Source: Istiophorus platypterus (taxonomy: Eukaryota; Chordata; Actinopteri; Istiophoriformes; Istiophoridae). From it: DNA of 64,000 nucleotides. Below the pieces are notes generated by a model that saw only the letters and a list, made by a program, of their open reading frames with translations, made no database searches and was not told the DNA's origin. How positions within the stretch are numbered: position 1 is the first letter of the stretch; every line of letters begins with the position of its first letter. The position numbers were made by a program, and so were the translations under genes. The stretch spans positions 5,402,501 to 5,466,500 of the forward strand of contig CM029126.1 in the NCBI GenBank assembly GCA_016859345.1. The letters are read 5' to 3'. Positions 61,087 to 64,000 of the stretch are shown here, piece by piece.

Positions 61087-61479
61087 GTGAGTAACCCCCC
61101 CTGTTCCCGGCCTCGCTCGCTGCCTCCGTCCCTCTCGCTGTCCCTCCTCCCTCCTCCCGCCCTGGGCCCGCCGCACACCTGTGGCCGCCGGGCCAGCGGC
61201 ACCCCACCTCATCCTTTCCCCCTCTCCCTGGCCGTCTCCCCTTCCTTCGCCTCGTGCCAGCAGCAGCACCAGCAGCAGCAAAAGGGCTCCAAGAAAGGGC
61301 CTGGCACGCCCCCCTTGCCCCACTCGCTGCCCCTCTCCCCCTCCCTGTCCTTCACCCTGCCCCACTCGCCTGCCGCCTCCTCCTCCCCCCCCTTCTCGTA
61401 CTGGGGCGGAGACTGGAGGGCTGCCGGTTCGAGTCCAGTGGCGGGAGGAACGTTAATTGCACCACTGCCCCCTGTGGAG
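61087..61479 (+). other. syngap1: possible in-frame exon extension using a downstream donor
   Basis: The 60995 exon frame continues without a stop for 131 codons to GAG|GTATGT at 61479/61480, a good donor with the same phase as the main one. The added protein would be Pro/Ser-rich with a short CQQQHQQQQKG segment. The strong GTGAGT at 61087 argues that it is normally intron, and the right part (about 61405-61479) looks SINE-derived. Confidence 0.2.
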
Positions 61480-61480
61480 G
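61405..61480 (+). mobile_element. tRNA-derived SINE-like fragment
   Basis: GACTGGAGGGCTGCC is followed by GGTTCGAGTCC (61426-61436), an exact RNA polymerase III B box. The context resembles a common fish SINE head (GGAGGGTCGCCGGTTCAAGTCC). No A box is visible 5' of it, so the copy is truncated or chance. Confidence 0.4.
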
Positions 61481-63599
61481 TATGTCACACAAACATGGCT
61501 GATGCAGAGACACTGGCTACCTTTACATGTGCTGCAAATTTTCATATAACCAGGTTTTGACTACAGGTGTAAACACCTGGCTTGTATATACATTATAGCT
61601 TAGCATGGGAAGAAGAGAACATTTCACTCCTTTCAGTTTTGGTCTCTGACATCTATGTGCAACATCTCAAAGGAACATACCAGTGTGTTCTCGAAGTTTA
61701 AATGACAAGCGTCAAAAACAACAACAAACTGACTGTTTGCATAGTATATTATTGCATATTATCAAATGCACATTACAAATGTTTTTTCAATTTTGTGGAT
61801 TATTATTTCCCTTTCCTAAGGCAACCAGTGGCCTCCATTAGTTTCCCAATAGTATGAAAATCAATTGGGGGACTCTTGAAATGTACTTGAGTGGTGTAAT
61901 GGAAAACATGAATCTGAATGTTTGTCAGAGTTACTTCATGAATTTGTGGTAATGCAATTTGAGTGCAGATTTTTTTTTTTTATAAAATGCTGCACTGCAT
62001 TTTGTTTACTTGTTTTTGTTTTGCTTTTTTTGCAAAATTAAAATATAATCATATACATATATAAAATGATAAAGTTTCATGAGTGGAGGAGGGAGGCTAA
62101 ACGTCCCCCAACACAAAAAAGACAAAACAAACAAGAAAATCAGGGCAGAAAAAAGTGAACATAGAATCAAAGACCAAAAAACAAGACTGAAAAAGTATAA
62201 ATAAAAATGATAAATATAATTATTTTTAAAATTTACCTGTTTTTTTTAAAGTACTTTATACCATAAGTGAAGTTTATTATTGTTCTAATTATTGTTTTAA
62301 CAGAGGTCAATGATTACTTGATTTTCACTGTGATGAAACACAACTCAACCAAGTATCAAGAGTCTGATAGTAATTTCATCTCATTCAGAAATGAATGAAA
62401 ACTAATGGATGTCTGGCAGGAAAAATTTGTCCTGGTTGGTGAAACGGAGGCACTTCTAATGTTAGCTGTGAAGTGTAATTGTAAATGTGATGACTAGTAA
62501 ATTGGCTAAAACACTTTAAACACCTGGTATTATTCTTTAATGTCAACAAAAGACAAGCAAAGCTGAAAGAAAAAAGTGCTGTCACTTCTGGGATAATCAT
62601 GTCTCATTTTAAAGCAGAAAAGAGGGAGGGGGGATGTGGACAAAAATAATCAGTTTTTTGTTTTATTCATGGTTACTCAGTCATGAGGTATCAAACACGC
62701 ACATAAAGGGGCTTAAAGGATAGACTGGTGTCTTATTAAGTTTATGCCAGCGGTCTATGTTGGGTATCTCCTTTCCATTATTTATGCTGGTGTTTGCACA
62801 CTGTCACTTTAGCTGGAAATGGAGCAGGACTTGTTTTCCTTCCTTCAGAGGAAACAATTTTCTGCTGCAAGTACGTGAAACAGCATCCACAGAGTTGGCA
62901 AATGACGGAGCCTCGTCCCGGCCTGGTCAAAGTTTTTCGCCCTTTCGTCGTTATTTCATAGTGGCAGGGATGAGTGTTTTATGTATCAATAATTCAGGTT
63001 GTGATAGGACAAGCAGGCCCGAGGTGGGAGGGCGGGGTGTCATGGTTAAAACGTGGAGCACGGCTCAGATAAAAACCTTTCCAATAGGAGCAGACAGGTT
63101 GTGTGATCTGTCAAACACCTGACGCATATAGGAAGAAAAAGAAATCTCAAGGAAGAATCTCTACAGAAAAAAAAAAAAGATCCACGCACAGTTTGCAGAT
63201 CGAGACTACAGCCAATCGTTTTATAGTCTGTCATGTAAGCTGTGGTGTTAACTGCTTACAGGAAACCTTTGATCCCTGACTTTAGTCTTTCAGGCGAAGG
63301 CCTCCTCCCGGGCAATGAGAGTACTCCTGTAAAAACGGCACCGGGGCTGAGGAGAAGCACGTTCTCAGGGACAAACTTGGAGAACAAATCTCTCGTCGCT
63401 TGCTGTCGTTCCATAAAGTGCAAGCTACATGGAGGGAAATGGATGAGTATAGTTAAAACACTAGGACCCGGCTAATCGGTCACACACAACTACAAATATG
63501 ACCTGAAAACACCAGAGCCCACCATTGAATTTTGTCAACAACGACATAAAAAGCTGCCTGACAACAATGATACAGGCAACGGTTACAAGTTAGCTGCTT

Positions 63600-63973
63600 A
63601 TTAGTATTCAGGTCCCTTACTTTAGCAATCTGCAATATGGAAAATACTCGATTACGAGTAAAAGTCCTTTGTTGAAAATGTCGCGTAAGTAAAAGTATTT
63701 ACGTAGCATATTATTAGCAAAATACATTTAAATGATGCGGAATCGCTGAATTATAGGGTGCATTATTGTTTAATTATTTTGTCTATAAATAGCAGGAAAA
63801 AATGAAAAATTCCAGTTTACTTTTCCACAGTCCAGAGTGACATATCTGGATGTGTTATTTTTGTCCAACCAACCAACCCTCTAAAATTATAGTGTAATAA
63901 AAGTAGGAAAAACTCAAGTAAAGTGCTCTACAAGTACTTTTAGTAAATGTATTTTGTTACCTTCCGCCACTGG
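63600..63973. mobile_element. teleost MITE with CCAGTGGCGGAAGGTAAC end
   Basis: The reverse complement of the right end reads CCAGTGGCGGAAGGTAACAA, then AATACATTTACT, and later AGTACTTGTAGAGCACTTTAC. The left part has GTAAAAGTCCTTTG and AAGTAAAAGTATTTACG. I know this as the abundant fish repeat 'CCAGTGGTGGAAAGTAACTAAGTACATTTACTCAAGTA' (hAT-type, from memory). It is non-coding. Confidence 0.6.
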
Positions 63974-64000
63974 TGTTGATCAGTGCTGAACTACACCCAC

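Larger units (their letters stand above)
61087..64000 (+). other. syngap1: syngap1 intron, 5' part (continues beyond window)
   Basis: The intron begins GTGAGT. A C-rich first 400 bp (see the possible extension) is followed by AT-rich unique sequence (61600-63590) with poly-A/T runs and then a repeat (63600-63973). I looked for the next expected exon (GFLSRRLK, the conserved post-PH-linker segment) and did not find it. Confidence 0.85.

Noticed and set aside
60965..61365. Minus-strand Gly/Arg-rich frames up to 124 aa opposite the third syngap1 exon
   Set aside because: They are shadows of C-rich sense sequence. The + frame continues SynGAP in exact phase.
63283..63370. CTTTCAG followed by GCGAAGGCCTCC as a possible next syngap1 exon
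   Set aside because: No frame gives the expected GFLSRRLK segment, and no suitable donor with a SynGAP-like product follows.
1..64000. CRISPR arrays, rRNA, tRNA genes, bacterial operons or integrated virus
   Set aside because: None seen. The tandem repeats are microsatellites without spacer structure, and the only Pol III-like B box is an isolated SINE-like piece.

Overview
The window is vertebrate genomic DNA, almost certainly from a ray-finned (percomorph-type) teleost fish. Signs of this are very sparse coding sequence, classic GT-AG exons separated by introns of tens of kilobases, dense CA/TG, CT, GGA and TA microsatellites, a degraded Tc1-type DNA transposon, a degraded LINE, and several small non-autonomous repeat families that I know from fish genomes. 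No bacterial-style operons, CRISPR arrays, rRNA or tRNA genes are visible.

One gene can be recognised: syngap1, the synaptic Ras/Rap GTPase-activating protein SynGAP, on the + strand and incomplete at both ends. Three consecutive internal coding exons lie at 1711-1991, 18781-18886 and 60995-61086. Their phases match exactly (0 between the first two, 1 between the second and third). Read together they give the SynGAP-specific N-terminal region: a WNPR..SGNQLYMLDQEE start of the split PH domain, then HPLLMRERRSES and RRTVSVPVEG, then RRKS...GKQPSME...PF. The preceding exon(s) lie left of the window, and the exon encoding the rest of the PH domain lies right of it. C2 and RasGAP domains are also outside. 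The first exon carries an expansion of about ten P-S-[YF]-D-R pentapeptides where mammalian SynGAP, as I recall it, has one such unit.

Layout: 1-1710 intron (one MITE-like repeat); 1711-1991 exon; 1992-18780 intron of 16.8 kb (microsatellite-rich, hAT-like MITEs near 7.4-8.7 kb, a Harbinger-like MITE near 12.8 kb); 18781-18886 exon; 18887-60994 intron of 42.1 kb; 60995-61086 exon; 61087-64000 intron. The 42-kb intron holds a CpG-rich candidate internal promoter and alternative first exon at about 40.4-41.7 kb, a LINE fragment with endonuclease and reverse transcriptase remnants (44.94-46.77 kb, minus strand), a Tc1/mariner copy with ~70-bp terminal inverted repeats (49.96-51.32 kb), and further MITE copies. 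The candidate first exon is open for 84 codons. A weak donor in it has the phase needed to splice to the 60995 exon, which would give a SynGAP isoform lacking the start of the PH domain. This is inference, but mammalian SynGAP does use alternative promoters to make N-terminal isoforms.

Nothing here amounts to a wholly new system. The most interesting signals are the SynGAP pentapeptide expansion, the possible internal promoter and first exon, and an in-frame alternative 5' splice site that would add 131 codons, part of which looks SINE-derived.
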